A DNA stretch of 64,000 bases. Origin: DASXHY01 sp035552155. GTDB lineage: Bacteria > Verrucomicrobiota > Verrucomicrobiia > Limisphaerales > DASXHY01. Position 1 is the first letter of the stretch; the number at the start of each line of letters is the position of its first letter. Both the position numbers and the translations under genes were made by a program. This document shows, piece by piece, positions 1-9,328 of the stretch. The notes below the pieces were generated by a model, which searched no databases, had not been told where the DNA came from, and saw nothing but the letters and a program-made list of their open reading frames with translations. The DNA lies in the NCBI GenBank assembly GCA_035552155.1, contig DASZLX010000043.1, positions 186,001-250,000 on the forward strand. The letters run 5' to 3'.

Positions 1-398
1 TGCCGTCCGCCTTCGAACGGCGTCGTCAACCACACCTTTACGATTTCCAGCGCCATTTCCAAAGTCACCATCCGCTGCCCGATGGAAATAACGTTCGCGT
101 TATTGTGCTCGCGGCCGAGTCGCGCGGATTCGAGGTTCCAGCAAAGCGCGCAGCGCACGCCCTTGACTCGATTCGCCACGATCGCTTCGCCGTTTCCCGA
201 CCCGCCCAGCACGATGCCGCGCTCGCATTCACCGCTCGCCACCGCCTCGGCCGTGGGCCGGATGAAGAGCGGATAATCGACGGCCGCCTCGGAATTCGTG
301 CCGAAATCCCGGACCTCATGGCCCAGATTGCGGAGGAAATCTTTTATCTTTTCTTTGTACTGAAAGCCGGCGTGGTCAGAACCGATGGCGATTTTCAT
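1..398 (-). CDS. rpiB: Ribose-5-phosphate isomerase B, cut by the left edge
   Basis: RpiB interconverts ribose 5-phosphate and ribulose 5-phosphate in the cytosolic non-oxidative pentose phosphate pathway. The minus-strand reading frame starts at the ATG complementary to 396-398 and stays open to base 1. It gives 132 residues beginning MKIAIGSDHAGFQYKEK, the classic RpiB/LacAB opening. Further family motifs are GIVLGGSGNGEAIVANR (anion hole and catalytic region), CALCWNLESARLGREHNNAN and, at the edge, WLTTPFEGG, which lies close to the usual C-terminus. The family is about 150 residues long, so only some 15-20 residues are missing. Recognition is by motif. Confidence 0.93.
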   Translation of the reverse strand, partial: MKIAIGSDHAGFQYKEKIKDFLRNLGHEVRDFGTNSEAAVDYPLFIRPTAEAVASGECERGIVLGGSGNGEAIVANRVKGVRCALCWNLESARLGREHNNANVISIGQRMVTLEMALEIVKVWLTTPFEGGR

Positions 399-509
399 GT
401 AATTCTTTTTTGAGCATCGCATGAAGAAATAAATTCCGCGAGCGTAATTCGACTCGGTTGCGGAAACGCCCCCATTGACTCAAAAACCAAAGCGCGGTCA
501 ATTCCCTCC

Positions 510-1493
510 ATGCGAGCCATGTTGCTGGAACAACCGCGAACCGCCCTTCGCCTTGCGGACATAGCTCCGCCGAAACCGGGAGCTGGCCAAGTGCTTATCC
601 AGGTCCGCGCCTGCGCAGTTTGCCGGACGGATCTGCACGTGGTCGATGGTGAACTGCGGCACCCCAAACTGCCGCTTGTGCCGGGGCACGAAATCGTCGG
701 CACCGTGGTGGAGGCGGGTTTGGGCGCGAACTGGTTCCACGTCGGCGCGCGCGTAGGTGTGCCGTGGCTGGGATGGACTTGCGGGGAATGCGCCTTCTGC
801 CTGTCCGACCGCGAGAACCTTTGCGATCGCGCGCGTTTCACCGGTTACACGCTCGACGGCGGCTACGCGGAATTTGTGACGGCGGATGAACGGTTTTGTT
901 TTCCCATCCCGCAAAATTGTTCCGACGCCGAAGCCGCTCCCATGCTCTGTGCGGGATTGATTGGCTATCGTTCCCTTTTGAAAACCGGGAACTCCCGCCG
1001 CATCGGTCTTTACGGTTTCGGCGCGGCGGCGCACATCATCACGCAGGTCGCGCGCTACCAGGGCCGCCAAATTTATGCGTTCACGCGGCCCGGCGACCTC
1101 GCGGGCCAGCAATTCGCGAAAACCGTCGGCGCGATTTGGGCCGGTGATTCGGACACGACGCCACCGGAACCACTCGACGCGGCGATTATTTTCGCGCCCG
1201 TCGGAGAGTTGGTGCCGCGCGCGCTGAAAGCACTCAACAAGGGCGGAGTGGTCGTGTGCGGCGGGATTCACATGAGTGACATCCCGTCTTTTCCCTACGA
1301 CTTGCTTTGGAACGAACGCAGCGTGTGTTCCGTCGCCAATCTGACCCGTCGTGACGGCAAGGAATTTTTCCTGATTGCGCCGCGCGTGCCGGTGAAAACC
1401 ACTGTGGAGACATTTCCGCTGGAAAAAGCCAATGAAGCGCTGGCTGCTTTGCGTGCAGGGAAAATCAGGGGTGCCGCGGTCCTGGTGCCGTGA
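510..1493 (+). CDS. Zinc-dependent alcohol dehydrogenase family protein
   Basis: This is a medium-chain dehydrogenase/reductase of 327 residues, expected to oxidise alcohols or reduce aldehydes with NAD(P). The catalytic zinc ligands are visible as Cys38 (in CRTDLHVVDG), His60-Glu61 (in VPGHEIVG) and Cys147. The four structural-zinc cysteines sit at 91, 94, 97 and 105 (CGECAFCLSDRENLC). A Rossmann segment IGLYGFGAAAHI (about 165-176) binds the cofactor. The arrangement fits the AdhA/AdhP-like group, but the substrate cannot be read from the sequence. The gene stands alone; the next gene starts 109 bp downstream on the same strand. Confidence 0.88.
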   Translation: MRAMLLEQPRTALRLADIAPPKPGAGQVLIQVRACAVCRTDLHVVDGELRHPKLPLVPGHEIVGTVVEAGLGANWFHVGARVGVPWLGWTCGECAFCLSDRENLCDRARFTGYTLDGGYAEFVTADERFCFPIPQNCSDAEAAPMLCAGLIGYRSLLKTGNSRRIGLYGFGAAAHIITQVARYQGRQIYAFTRPGDLAGQQFAKTVGAIWAGDSDTTPPEPLDAAIIFAPVGELVPRALKALNKGGVVVCGGIHMSDIPSFPYDLLWNERSVCSVANLTRRDGKEFFLIAPRVPVKTTVETFPLEKANEALAALRAGKIRGAAVLVP

Positions 1494-1602
1494 TTTGGAA
1501 CAGGGGGAAGCAAGCTGAGGAAGGACTTTGTTTCGGTAGCCTTCTGTTCAAACCGGTTTTCCTCTGCTGGTGAAAAATTGAAATTCCGATTATACCTTCG
1601 CC

Positions 1603-3537
1603 GTGAAATCCGCGATTCGCGTCGCTGCGCCACCGCCCAAGCCGTTGATGGTTTACGACGGCGACTGCTGCTTTTGCACGGTCTGGATACACCGCTGGCA
1701 ATGCGCCACCGGCGAGCGCGTGGATTATTTGCCGTCGCAGGACCCGCAAATCGCGGAACGATTTCCCGAAATTCCGCGTTCGGCATTCGATTCCTCTGTG
1801 CAATTGATAGAACCCGACGGTTCCGTGCACAGCGGGTCCGAAGCGGTTTTTCAATCGCTGGCGCACAACCCCGACTTCCGCTGGCTGCTGGATTTATACC
1901 AGGTCTTCCCCCCCTTCGCGCCCGTGACGGAATGGGGTTACCGGCTGCTTGCGCATCATCGGACATTTTTCTCCCGGGCCACGAAGATTCTCTGGGGCCG
2001 TCACGTCGAACGGCCTTCATACGTCCTGATGCGGCGCGCTTTTTTAAGCTGCCTGGGAGTTATCTATCTCATCGCATTCGTTTCGCTCTGGGTGCAAATC
2101 AGCGGGCTGATCGGCAGCCATGGCATTGTTCCCGTTGAGCAAACGATGGAGATTCTAAAAAGGGAAGCCGACACCGCGCACCTTGGCTGGAGCCGTTATT
2201 ATCAGGCGCCCACGCTGTGCTGGTTTAATCCCAGCGATGGCTTTCTGAATCTTCAATGTGCCGCCGGCGTGGCGCTCGCCGTACTGCTCATCGTTGGGAT
2301 CGCGCCCGCGCCGTGCTTGTTTTTGTTGTGGCTCATTTACCTTTCGCTCTGCACGGTGAGCGATCCGTTTCTTGGTTTCCAGTGGGATGTCCTCCTGCTC
2401 GAAACCGGTTTGCTCGCCATTTTTTTGGCTCCGTGGCAATGGCTGCCGCGGCCTCCCGCGCGCGAAGCCCCGCCTTCGCTCGTGGCCGTCTGGCTACTGC
2501 GCTGGCTGCTGTTCAAGCTCATGTTTCGCTCCGGATGCGTGAAACTGACCAGCGGCGATCCCACCTGGCGCGACCTTACGGCGCTGAACTACCATTTCGA
2601 AACGCAACCGCTGCCCACGTGGATTGGCTGGTATGCACATCAACTGCCGGCGTGGGTGCATCGCAGCGACACGATTGCGATGTTTGTCGTCGAGATTGGA
2701 ATTCCCTTCCTGATTTTTCTGCCGCGCCGTCCGCGCCAGTTGGCCTGCCTCGCCTTTCTCGCGTTGCAATTTTTCATCCTGCTCACGGGCAATTATTGTT
2801 TCTTCAATTTATTGGCGATGATCCTCTGCCTGACGTTGCTCGACGACGCGGCGCTCCAAAAATGCCTGCCCGCGAGATGGTGCGGCCGTTCTTCCGCGCC
2901 GGACCGCGCCGGCGCGTCTCCCCCGCTCGGAATCGTGCGGCGCAGCCTCCTGGTCCCGCTGGGGGTGGTCGTGTTGATCACTTCCGCCGTGCAGTTCGCG
3001 GGCATGTTTCATCGGCACGTTTGGGTGCCGGGAAAAGCGCGCACGGTCAGCGCATGGTTCGCGCCGCTTCGTTCCTTCAATGGTTACGGCCTGTTCCAGG
3101 TGATGACCACGTCCCGCCCGGAAATCATCGTGGAAGGCAGCAATGACGGAGTGAACTGGCAGGCGTATGAATTCAAATACAAAGCCGGCGATTTAAAAAG
3201 ACGCCCCGGGTTTGTCGAACCGCACCAGCCGCGATTGGATTGGCAAATGTGGTTCGCGGCCTTGGGCGATGTCCGGGAAAACCCATGGTTTGTGAATTTT
3301 TGCGTGCGGCTATTGCAGGGTTCGCCGCAGGTGCAGGCGCTGTTGGAAAAGAATCCGTTTCCGGATGCCCCGCCCAAATACATCCGCGCCCTGCTTTACG
3401 ACTATCAATTCAGCGACCGCGCCGCGCGCCGGCAAACGGGCGAGTGGTGGACTCGGACGCCCGAGGGAATTTATCTGCCGCCCGTGTCACTCTTGACCGG
3501 CCCCGGCGGGCAGAGTGGTTTGCCCGCCATTCCATAA
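1603..3537 (+). CDS. DCC thiol-disulfide domain fused to a lipase-maturation-factor-like membrane protein
   Basis: This 644-residue protein starts at GTG. Residues about 15-130 form a DCC/DUF393 domain with the signature YDGDCCFCTVW (Cys22 and Cys25 form the CxxC pair). The rest matches the lipase maturation factor (LMF1/LMF2) family: many membrane segments, SGLIGSHGIVP, a central KLTSGDPTWRDLTALNYHFETQ block and a soluble C-terminal part (GLFQVMTTSRPEIIVEGSNDG). Animal LMF proteins help fold dimeric lipases in the ER. In bacteria the family is common but its role is unclear. Fusion to a predicted thiol-redox domain suggests disulfide or folding work at the membrane, which is an inference. 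A second DCC-membrane protein fusion lies at 44571-45818. Confidence 0.85.
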   Translation: MKSAIRVAAPPPKPLMVYDGDCCFCTVWIHRWQCATGERVDYLPSQDPQIAERFPEIPRSAFDSSVQLIEPDGSVHSGSEAVFQSLAHNPDFRWLLDLYQVFPPFAPVTEWGYRLLAHHRTFFSRATKILWGRHVERPSYVLMRRAFLSCLGVIYLIAFVSLWVQISGLIGSHGIVPVEQTMEILKREADTAHLGWSRYYQAPTLCWFNPSDGFLNLQCAAGVALAVLLIVGIAPAPCLFLLWLIYLSLCTVSDPFLGFQWDVLLLETGLLAIFLAPWQWLPRPPAREAPPSLVAVWLLRWLLFKLMFRSGCVKLTSGDPTWRDLTALNYHFETQPLPTWIGWYAHQLPAWVHRSDTIAMFVVEIGIPFLIFLPRRPRQLACLAFLALQFFILLTGNYCFFNLLAMILCLTLLDDAALQKCLPARWCGRSSAPDRAGASPPLGIVRRSLLVPLGVVVLITSAVQFAGMFHRHVWVPGKARTVSAWFAPLRSFNGYGLFQVMTTSRPEIIVEGSNDGVNWQAYEFKYKAGDLKRRPGFVEPHQPRLDWQMWFAALGDVRENPWFVNFCVRLLQGSPQVQALLEKNPFPDAPPKYIRALLYDYQFSDRAARRQTGEWWTRTPEGIYLPPVSLLTGPGGQSGLPAIP

Positions 3538-3543
3538 TACGAC

Positions 3544-3963
3544 TCAGCGTGAGAATGCGCGTTGTTCAGTTGCGCCGGCGCGGTGGGCGCCTTTTTCCGT
3601 TTCCAATTCATTGCCCTGCCACGCCTCGAAGCCGCCGTCCATTTCCATCACGCGATAACCCTGGCCGGCAAATAGCACGCACGCCTGCGCTGCCAGATGA
3701 CATTGCTGCGTGTAGCAATAAACCACGGTGGTCCGGTCCTTCTGCAAGCCTTCCGGACTATTCCAGGTTCCTTTCGGAAGATTGATCGCGCCGGGCACGT
3801 GCGCCTTCGCGTAGTCCTCCGCCTCGCGGACGTCCACGACGACAATATTTTCGTGACTTTTGATGGCGTGGTCCAATTCCACCGGTCCGGTGGTGAAAGA
3901 GACTTTCTGTTCGAAAAACGCCCGGGCGCGGGCGGGGTCTTGATTTTGCGGTATTATTTGCAT
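3544..3963 (-). CDS. Rhodanese-like domain protein
   Basis: A 139-residue single-domain rhodanese. Recognisable parts are VVVDVREAEDYAKAHVPGAINLP (about 41-63), the active-site loop VYCYTQQCHLA with the presumed catalytic Cys83, and the C-terminal VMEMDGGFEAWQGN. The loop lacks the arginine often seen after CxxxxR in thiosulfate sulfurtransferases, so the sulfur donor is uncertain. It is transcribed towards the DCC-LMF gene, and the two stop codons are 6 bp apart. No operon partner is visible. Confidence 0.87.
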   Translation of the reverse strand: MQIIPQNQDPARARAFFEQKVSFTTGPVELDHAIKSHENIVVVDVREAEDYAKAHVPGAINLPKGTWNSPEGLQKDRTTVVYCYTQQCHLAAQACVLFAGQGYRVMEMDGGFEAWQGNELETEKGAHRAGATEQRAFSR

Positions 3964-4086
3964 GGTTATCCTTTGGTTGTTTCGCCGATTTCAGCGAAGC
4001 AGAAACCTAGTCCTCCGCGTTGGTTCCTCAAGGGGGATTTGAAAAAATCTGGGATTATGCCGTTCACAAACAATTCCGATTTTTAT

Positions 4087-4151
4087 CCGCAGATTTCGCA
4101 GATGAGCGCAGATTAAATTCCTATATCTGCGTAAATCTGCGAAATCTGCGG
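4087..4151. repeat. 65-bp nested palindrome with ATCTGCG motifs
   Basis: Perfect 17-bp arms (4087-4103 and 4135-4151; the right arm reads ATCTGCGAAATCTGCGG) enclose a second inverted pair, CGCAGAT (4107-4113) and ATCTGCG (4125-4131). The structure could fold as a long hairpin or cruciform. It fills much of the 291-bp gap between the divergently transcribed rhodanese and deacylase genes, which otherwise shows nothing recognisable. I recall similar ATCTGCG repeats scattered through several environmental bacterial genomes. A related but unpaired fragment (GGCCACCGATGGACTCAGAT) lies near 5072. Confidence 0.8.
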
Positions 4152-4254
4152 ACTCTTTTGATTGCTTTATTTGTCAGGTGCATAATCCCAAAAAATCGGC
4201 AAGATTGCTACGATTTCGCGTGGTCGTCGTTGCGCGCTTGTGTGAAAAGTATTT

Positions 4255-5067
4255 TTGCCGATACTTTCGCCGCAAGTGAACGATTCCGAGGCACCACTGA
4301 AACTCGAAGACGGCCGCCGCTCCATTGGGCGGCTGCTGGAGCCGTTGTTGGCATTGCCGGGCGTGCAATTCGAGGCGCTCGGGTCCTTCGGTCACGGCCA
4401 AAAATATTCGCTGCCGCGTTTCACCTTTCGCGGGCCGAACAGCGGCGACCCGATTCACATCGGCATTTTTGCCGCGATTCACGGCGATGAACCGGCGGGA
4501 GCCCTGGCGGCGGCGCAATTTCTCTCCCGGGCCGTGCGTGAGCCCGGGGTGGCGGAAAATTTTCTGCTGCATATCTATCCGCTGTGCAATCCCACCGGTT
4601 TTGAGGACAACACGCGCCACTCGCGGCGGGGCAGGGACCTCAATCGCGAATTCTGGAAATCCTCCCCCGAGCCGGAAGTGGAAATCCTCGAGCGCGAGCT
4701 CCGCACGCAGCGTTTCAGCGGCATCATTCAACTCCACGCGGATGACACCAGCGACGGCCTTTACGGATTTGTGCGCGGGCATACCCTGACGGAAAATTTG
4801 TTGCGGCCGGCATTGGCCGAGGCGGGAAAAATCCTGCCGCGCAATATCAATGCCACCATCGACGGTTTCGCCGCTCGGGACGGAATTATTTACCACAGTT
4901 ACGAGGGCATCCTCGCGGCACCGCTGCAATCCGAGCCGCCGTTCGAGATTATTTTTGAAACGCCGCATCATGCGCCCATGGATTTGCAGGTGGAAGCCCT
5001 GGTCGTGGCGATCGAGACTATTCTCAGCGAATACCGGCGGCTGATTTCGTTCGCCGCGAATATTTGA
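4255..5067 (+). CDS. Succinylglutamate desuccinylase/aspartoacylase-like (M14 family) hydrolase
   Basis: A 270-residue zinc-dependent carboxypeptidase-fold hydrolase. Putative zinc ligands are His76 and Glu79 in IHGDEPAG and His161 in QLHADD. The substrate-binding motif RDLNREF lies at 128-133. These are hallmarks of the AstE/ASPA branch of M14, which removes acyl or amino-acid groups. The substrate is not predictable. The start used is TTG at 4255; a GTG at 4276 is an in-frame alternative and leaves all motifs intact. The stop lies just upstream of the next gene's likely start. Confidence 0.8.
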   Translation: MPILSPQVNDSEAPLKLEDGRRSIGRLLEPLLALPGVQFEALGSFGHGQKYSLPRFTFRGPNSGDPIHIGIFAAIHGDEPAGALAAAQFLSRAVREPGVAENFLLHIYPLCNPTGFEDNTRHSRRGRDLNREFWKSSPEPEVEILERELRTQRFSGIIQLHADDTSDGLYGFVRGHTLTENLLRPALAEAGKILPRNINATIDGFAARDGIIYHSYEGILAAPLQSEPPFEIIFETPHHAPMDLQVEALVVAIETILSEYRRLISFAANI

Positions 5068-5177
5068 TGTTTGGCCACCGATGGACTCAGATAAAACACA
5101 GAGACGCACAAACCCATGCCAGCGACGCACCTGAGGGGCAAACCCCAATGGTGTCGAAGGCGAGAAACTGTTATCTT

Positions 5178-6023
5178 ATGACCATGTCGAAACGGCCGCT
5201 CTCCGTGAAAATCCTTTTCGCCCTGCCGCTGGCGGTGACGCTGGCCTGGGCGTTGTTGGGAGCGGCGCAGACGTACCCGTTTTCCACGCCGCTCAACGCC
5301 GGGAAATTATTCGGCATGAAGGCGGAGAACAGTGACGGCCAAAAAATCGGCACGGTGCGGAATTTGATCATCGATACCCGGAGCGGCGAGCTCAAATATG
5401 CCGTCATCGGTTCGGGCGGATTTTTCGGCGTGCGCTCCACTTTGAAACTCGCGCCCGCCCAGATCATGTCCGCCGGCACGGCGAAACGCGACACGGTCGC
5501 CGTGTTTGTCACCGGGGAACAGTGGCGCCTCGCGCCGGTTTTCAAGGCGTCCAGCTTGGTCTCGCTCGGCGATCCCGTCAGTGCCCGGGAAATCGCCCGT
5601 TACTTCGGTTTGTCGTCCGGCAAATCGACCAACAATTCCAGATATCATTTATCAACCACCGGCCGGGACCTGGAACAGCGAACCAGTGCGCCGGCGGTGT
5701 TGAAATTTGCCAGCGACCTGATCGGCCAGCGCGTCGTGAACCAGAAACAGGAGAAGATCGGCGAGGTCATCGATTTGCTCGTGAGCTTCGGGCCGCCCCG
5801 TCCCGCGTTTGCGATTATTTCGACGGGCCGATTCCTTCGGCATGATCATGAGTATGCCGTTCCCTTGGAGGCCCTTCATCCAACCGACAGCAGCCGCAAA
5901 TGGATGCTGAACGCGGATGCCACGACGCTGCAAAATGCGCCGATCTTTGATGACCGGGCCTGGGAGTCGCGGAGCACCAATGGCGGCGCCCAGATTTATT
6001 GGTATTCCAAGAGTGAGGATTGA
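5178..6023 (+). CDS. Secreted protein with two PRC-barrel domains
   Basis: The ATG at 5178 (or 5184) is preferred over the in-frame ATG at 5064, because it places a signal peptide (SKRPLSVKILFALPLAVTLA, with AAQ before the mature part) at the N-terminus. The resulting protein has about 281 residues. Two PRC-barrel domains can be seen, GKLFGMKAENSDGQKIGTVR and ASDLIGQRVVNQKQEKIGEV, each followed by the expected beta-rich segment. PRC barrels are small binding modules; extracytoplasmic versions have no fixed function. No catalytic residue is evident. Confidence 0.78.
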   Translation: MTMSKRPLSVKILFALPLAVTLAWALLGAAQTYPFSTPLNAGKLFGMKAENSDGQKIGTVRNLIIDTRSGELKYAVIGSGGFFGVRSTLKLAPAQIMSAGTAKRDTVAVFVTGEQWRLAPVFKASSLVSLGDPVSAREIARYFGLSSGKSTNNSRYHLSTTGRDLEQRTSAPAVLKFASDLIGQRVVNQKQEKIGEVIDLLVSFGPPRPAFAIISTGRFLRHDHEYAVPLEALHPTDSSRKWMLNADATTLQNAPIFDDRAWESRSTNGGAQIYWYSKSED

Positions 6024-6148
6024 AGCCGGTTTCCGGCAGCACGGGCACGGCAATTTTCCCGCCTCGTCGCGCTCGAAAAGCCGCCCGGTTCGCGTCGCTA
6101 CGGTCCTTACCTGAATGCGCGCGAGTGCGGATGCTGCTACGTTTTTAC

Positions 6149-6847
6149 ATGAGCCCTTTTGTCTTCGTCAATGTTGCGACCACCGTGGATGGCAAGCTCG
6201 CGCCGGAGAACCGCCACTTCGTCCCCTTCGGCAGCAAGCGCGACCTCGATCTGCTTTACGAACTGCGCGCGCGGGCGGATGCCGCGCTCATGGGTGCCCG
6301 CACAGTGGACAGCGCGCCCGGCCATTACGGGCCGGGGCCGGCCAAATATCGCCGGCTGCGGCTCAAGCGCGGATTGCCGGAATACAATTTGCGCGTCATC
6401 GTGAGCGGACGCGGCACCCTGGACCCGCGCTCGGACATCTTTCGCTACAAGTTTTCTCCCATCATCGTGCTGACCTCCGCCCGCGCTTCGGTGCGCAATC
6501 TGCGCCGGCTGCGCGAAGTGGCGGATGACGTGGAAATTTTTGGCGACGCGGAACTGGATTTTCGGGCCGCCTTTCGCTGGCTGGAAAAGAAATGGAGCGT
6601 CAAAAAAATTCTGTGCGAAGGCGGTGGCGAGTTGAACATGGCCTTGATCCGCCAAAATCTCGTCGATGAAATTTATGTCACTCTTTGTCCGCTTCTTTTC
6701 GGCGGCCGCACCGCGCCGACGCTGGCGGATGGCCCGGGCGTGACGGCGGTGGACCAGGCCGTGAAGTTACGCCTCAAATCCCTGCGCCGCGTGGGGCAGG
6801 AATTGTTCCTGGTTTATCGGGTTCAGAAACGAAAACGCTCAGGCTGA
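6149..6847 (+). CDS. RibD C-terminal/dihydrofolate-reductase-like NADPH reductase
   Basis: From the ATG at 6149 the protein begins MSPFVFVNVATTVDGKLAP, the usual start of stand-alone RibD-C (HTP reductase) proteins. The longer frame from 6020 adds an Arg-rich, non-conserved extension. Other family marks are ALMGARTVD, the DPRSDIF region and CEGGGELNMALI, the nucleotide-binding loop. In riboflavin synthesis this domain reduces the ribosyl side chain with NADPH. Here it is not fused to a deaminase and no rib gene is nearby, so the exact substrate is open. It overlaps the converging response-regulator gene by 9 bp. Confidence 0.8.
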   Translation: MSPFVFVNVATTVDGKLAPENRHFVPFGSKRDLDLLYELRARADAALMGARTVDSAPGHYGPGPAKYRRLRLKRGLPEYNLRVIVSGRGTLDPRSDIFRYKFSPIIVLTSARASVRNLRRLREVADDVEIFGDAELDFRAAFRWLEKKWSVKKILCEGGGELNMALIRQNLVDEIYVTLCPLLFGGRTAPTLADGPGVTAVDQAVKLRLKSLRRVGQELFLVYRVQKRKRSG

Positions 6848-7327
6848 TTTTTCCGAACCGCGAGTGCGTCGGGGCCGCAGGGCCGCGATGCGTTCCAGGT
6901 TGATCAGGAGTTTCACCAGCGACACCGAGCTGTCCAAATCCACCGGTTTGGCCACAAATGCGCTGGTGCCCAGTTCATAAGCGCGGCGGATTTCGCTCTC
7001 GATATGCGAATACGAAAGCGTGATGACCAGTGGGAACCGCGATGTGCCGTTTTTTTGAATCCAGTTCAGGACCTCGAAGCCGTTCACGCGCGGCATGTTC
7101 AAATCCAGCAACACCAGCAGCGGCATGGGGTACAGCCTGCGGTCCGCGTATTGGTCCACGCCGGAGAGATAGCGGATGGCCTCCCCGCCATCGGGCACGG
7201 ACATCAGTCCGCAGGGCGCTTTGGCCTTCTCAAACGCCAGCCGCATTAGCTCAATGTCGTCTGAATCGTCATCCACGATCAGGACGACACCTTTGCGTTT
7301 TCCAACAAATTCTTTGGCGCTCATCAA
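6839..7327 (-). CDS. Single-domain response regulator (CheY/Rcp1-like)
   Basis: 162 residues consisting of one receiver domain. The acidic pocket is in LIVDDDSDD (about 17-24), the phospho-acceptor is Asp75 in LLDLNMPRVNGFE, and the conserved lysine is in FVAKPVD. The loop YLSGVDQYADRRLYPMP is typical of Rcp1-type regulators that pair with bacteriophytochrome or hybrid kinases. There is no output domain and no kinase gene next to it, so the partner is unknown. Confidence 0.88.
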   Translation of the reverse strand: MMSAKEFVGKRKGVVLIVDDDSDDIELMRLAFEKAKAPCGLMSVPDGGEAIRYLSGVDQYADRRLYPMPLLVLLDLNMPRVNGFEVLNWIQKNGTSRFPLVITLSYSHIESEIRRAYELGTSAFVAKPVDLDSSVSLVKLLINLERIAALRPRRTRGSEKSA

Positions 7328-7447
7328 ATGTTTTTGTCCATTGGCAGAACGATAAGATTCACCATTTTTGCCGGAAATGGGGTAAATTCCCTAAGCCGAC
7401 GCTGCTCCCCTGAGTTGAATGCCTGCTGTGCGATTCGGCACGGCGGC

Positions 7448-9073
7448 TCACTTCCCGGTCTTCATCACCAACACCCAATCACCCGCATCCGGCGTCGGCA
7501 ACTGGCAGGTGCGCGCGCCGACCACCGCGACCGCCGGACTTTTTTGGCCGGTGCGCGGATTCAACCATTCAATCGTCGGCGAGGGCGGCAGCGCGTTAAG
7601 ATATACTTCCAGCGTCCGGTCTTCGGGAACGTAGATGACACTCAGGTCTTTCTCCTCCGTTTGGGACGCGGTGACGTAATGTCGCGGCGAATTGGACCCG
7701 GGCTGAATGGCCAGCGAGTGCGGCGCCGGGCGCAGGCTGCGCCAGTTCGCGGACTCAAAAAGTTCGGTGATGTGCCGCATCTGCTTCGCGCCGGGAAGAA
7801 AAAGGGAGAGTTGCCACGTCGGCAGTTTCGACTGCACGGCCGGGTTCCAATTGGCCACATCCTGCGCGCCGTAGCTCACTCCTGCCGGCGGCATCAGCAA
7901 CAAACTCCACCACGCGATGCGCCGCACGTCCTCGGCGGTGATGCGCTCGTGGCCTTGCGCCGCCAACCCGTTTTCCATCGGCGGCAGAACGTTGATCAAA
8001 GGCCGGGTCGGTTCAATTTTCCACTCCCGGGAGAGCGGACCGGCAATAAGCCATTGCAGGGCATTGTTACTCAGGTATTGCCCGGTCCCGAAACCGAAAG
8101 CATCCACCCAATCTTCATTTTGAAACGCAAAGCCGGAGGCGGAGGGGGTGGGAAGCGCGACGACCGGTCCGTGGCGGATCTCTCCAAAAACCTCGCGTCC
8201 GATCTTAAGCCAGCGCTCGCCGTCATTCGGGTCGCTCGTGAGCAGCCACGCGACGTCATACGCGCCCCAGCGCGCGACCATGTAACGAACCAGCAGCGCC
8301 GCCTGGTCTTCGGGTAGGTCATTCGTCACGCCGCTGTTTTGCACCAGGGGGCTCGGGAGGGCGAGGGGAGCGATGACGCTCAATAGTCCCGCGCGATTCA
8401 TCAGTTCGATTTTTTCGTCCAGCCGCTGAAAATATTCGGGATCGATCGTAATTCGCTTCTGCCCGGAATAGGCGGAATGATTTTTTTCGTCCGCGCCCGG
8501 TGCGGCAGCCCATTGGACTGCGGAAAAACTCTGGGAAGAACGCACCTGGAGATAAGTCGCCCAATCACGCGCATTGGACAGGCGCGGCGCGTCCCAGGCC
8601 ACATCGGCCATCCAGAAAAACGGCGAATGATCCGCGTGTTCGAAGTGGTGGCGGTCGCGGGCGACTTGAACCGGCCCGTGTTGCGCGAAACGGCTCTCGC
8701 TGGTGGGCGAGGTGCAGACAAATTCGCCCGTCTGGTCATTCAAGCGCGCATTGGCCAGGTCCGAGCAGGAGGTGCGGTAGGTCCAGCGGCCCGGCCGGTC
8801 GGGCGAAAAACGGACCCGCCAGGTCGAGCCCCCATCCCAAAAACCATAAACGTCATTCGTCTCGCCGCCCGGTGAAGTAAAGGTGACTTTTAGCGTGCAT
8901 TGTTGAAACGGGCTGGCATAGCTGACGCCGCTTCTAAAGCTCGTTTCGAAGCGGCCCCATTGCGCGACCAGCGAGAGCTTCGCCTTGGCCGCCAGGGGCA
9001 GCGCCATCAGGCACAGGGCCAGAGCAAGCTTGCGGATCGGCTTTTGCGCGTTTGAAATCAAACTGGTCATCAT
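7448..9073 (-). CDS. Secreted DUF5060/DUF4038 glycosidase-like protein
   Basis: The tandem ATGs at 9073 and 9070 are preferred over 9214. They follow an AAGGAA ribosome-binding site and begin a signal peptide (IRKLALALCLMALPLAAKA). The mature part opens with a DUF5060-like beta domain (WGRFETSFRSGVSYASPFQQ, YGFWDGGSTWRVRFSPDRPG). A DUF4038-like TIM-barrel part follows (SPFFWMADVAWDAPRLSN), a fold related to glycoside hydrolases of clan A. The family is found in polysaccharide-degrading bacteria and usually acts outside the cytoplasm. The substrate is unknown. Confidence 0.76.
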   Translation of the reverse strand: MMTSLISNAQKPIRKLALALCLMALPLAAKAKLSLVAQWGRFETSFRSGVSYASPFQQCTLKVTFTSPGGETNDVYGFWDGGSTWRVRFSPDRPGRWTYRTSCSDLANARLNDQTGEFVCTSPTSESRFAQHGPVQVARDRHHFEHADHSPFFWMADVAWDAPRLSNARDWATYLQVRSSQSFSAVQWAAAPGADEKNHSAYSGQKRITIDPEYFQRLDEKIELMNRAGLLSVIAPLALPSPLVQNSGVTNDLPEDQAALLVRYMVARWGAYDVAWLLTSDPNDGERWLKIGREVFGEIRHGPVVALPTPSASGFAFQNEDWVDAFGFGTGQYLSNNALQWLIAGPLSREWKIEPTRPLINVLPPMENGLAAQGHERITAEDVRRIAWWSLLLMPPAGVSYGAQDVANWNPAVQSKLPTWQLSLFLPGAKQMRHITELFESANWRSLRPAPHSLAIQPGSNSPRHYVTASQTEEKDLSVIYVPEDRTLEVYLNALPPSPTIEWLNPRTGQKSPAVAVVGARTCQLPTPDAGDWVLVMKTGK

Positions 9074-9328
9074 AGTTCCTTTCTTCCGGGCGGGCGTCAT
9101 CAGACAATAATCGCCCGAACGTGTCAAATTCACGTTTTCACGTTTCCCGTTTACGTTTCCCATTTCGCCCTCCATCATCGCCCTCGGGAGGTCGTATCCC
9201 ACCTCCTTTGACAAACGGGGTTTTGGTGCAAAGTTTCACGCCGAAGCGGCGCAGTTTTTTTGAATGGGCTGCGATTGATGATTTCCAAGGGAGAAATGGC
9301 GCGGTGATGGCAACAATATAAGAAATTT

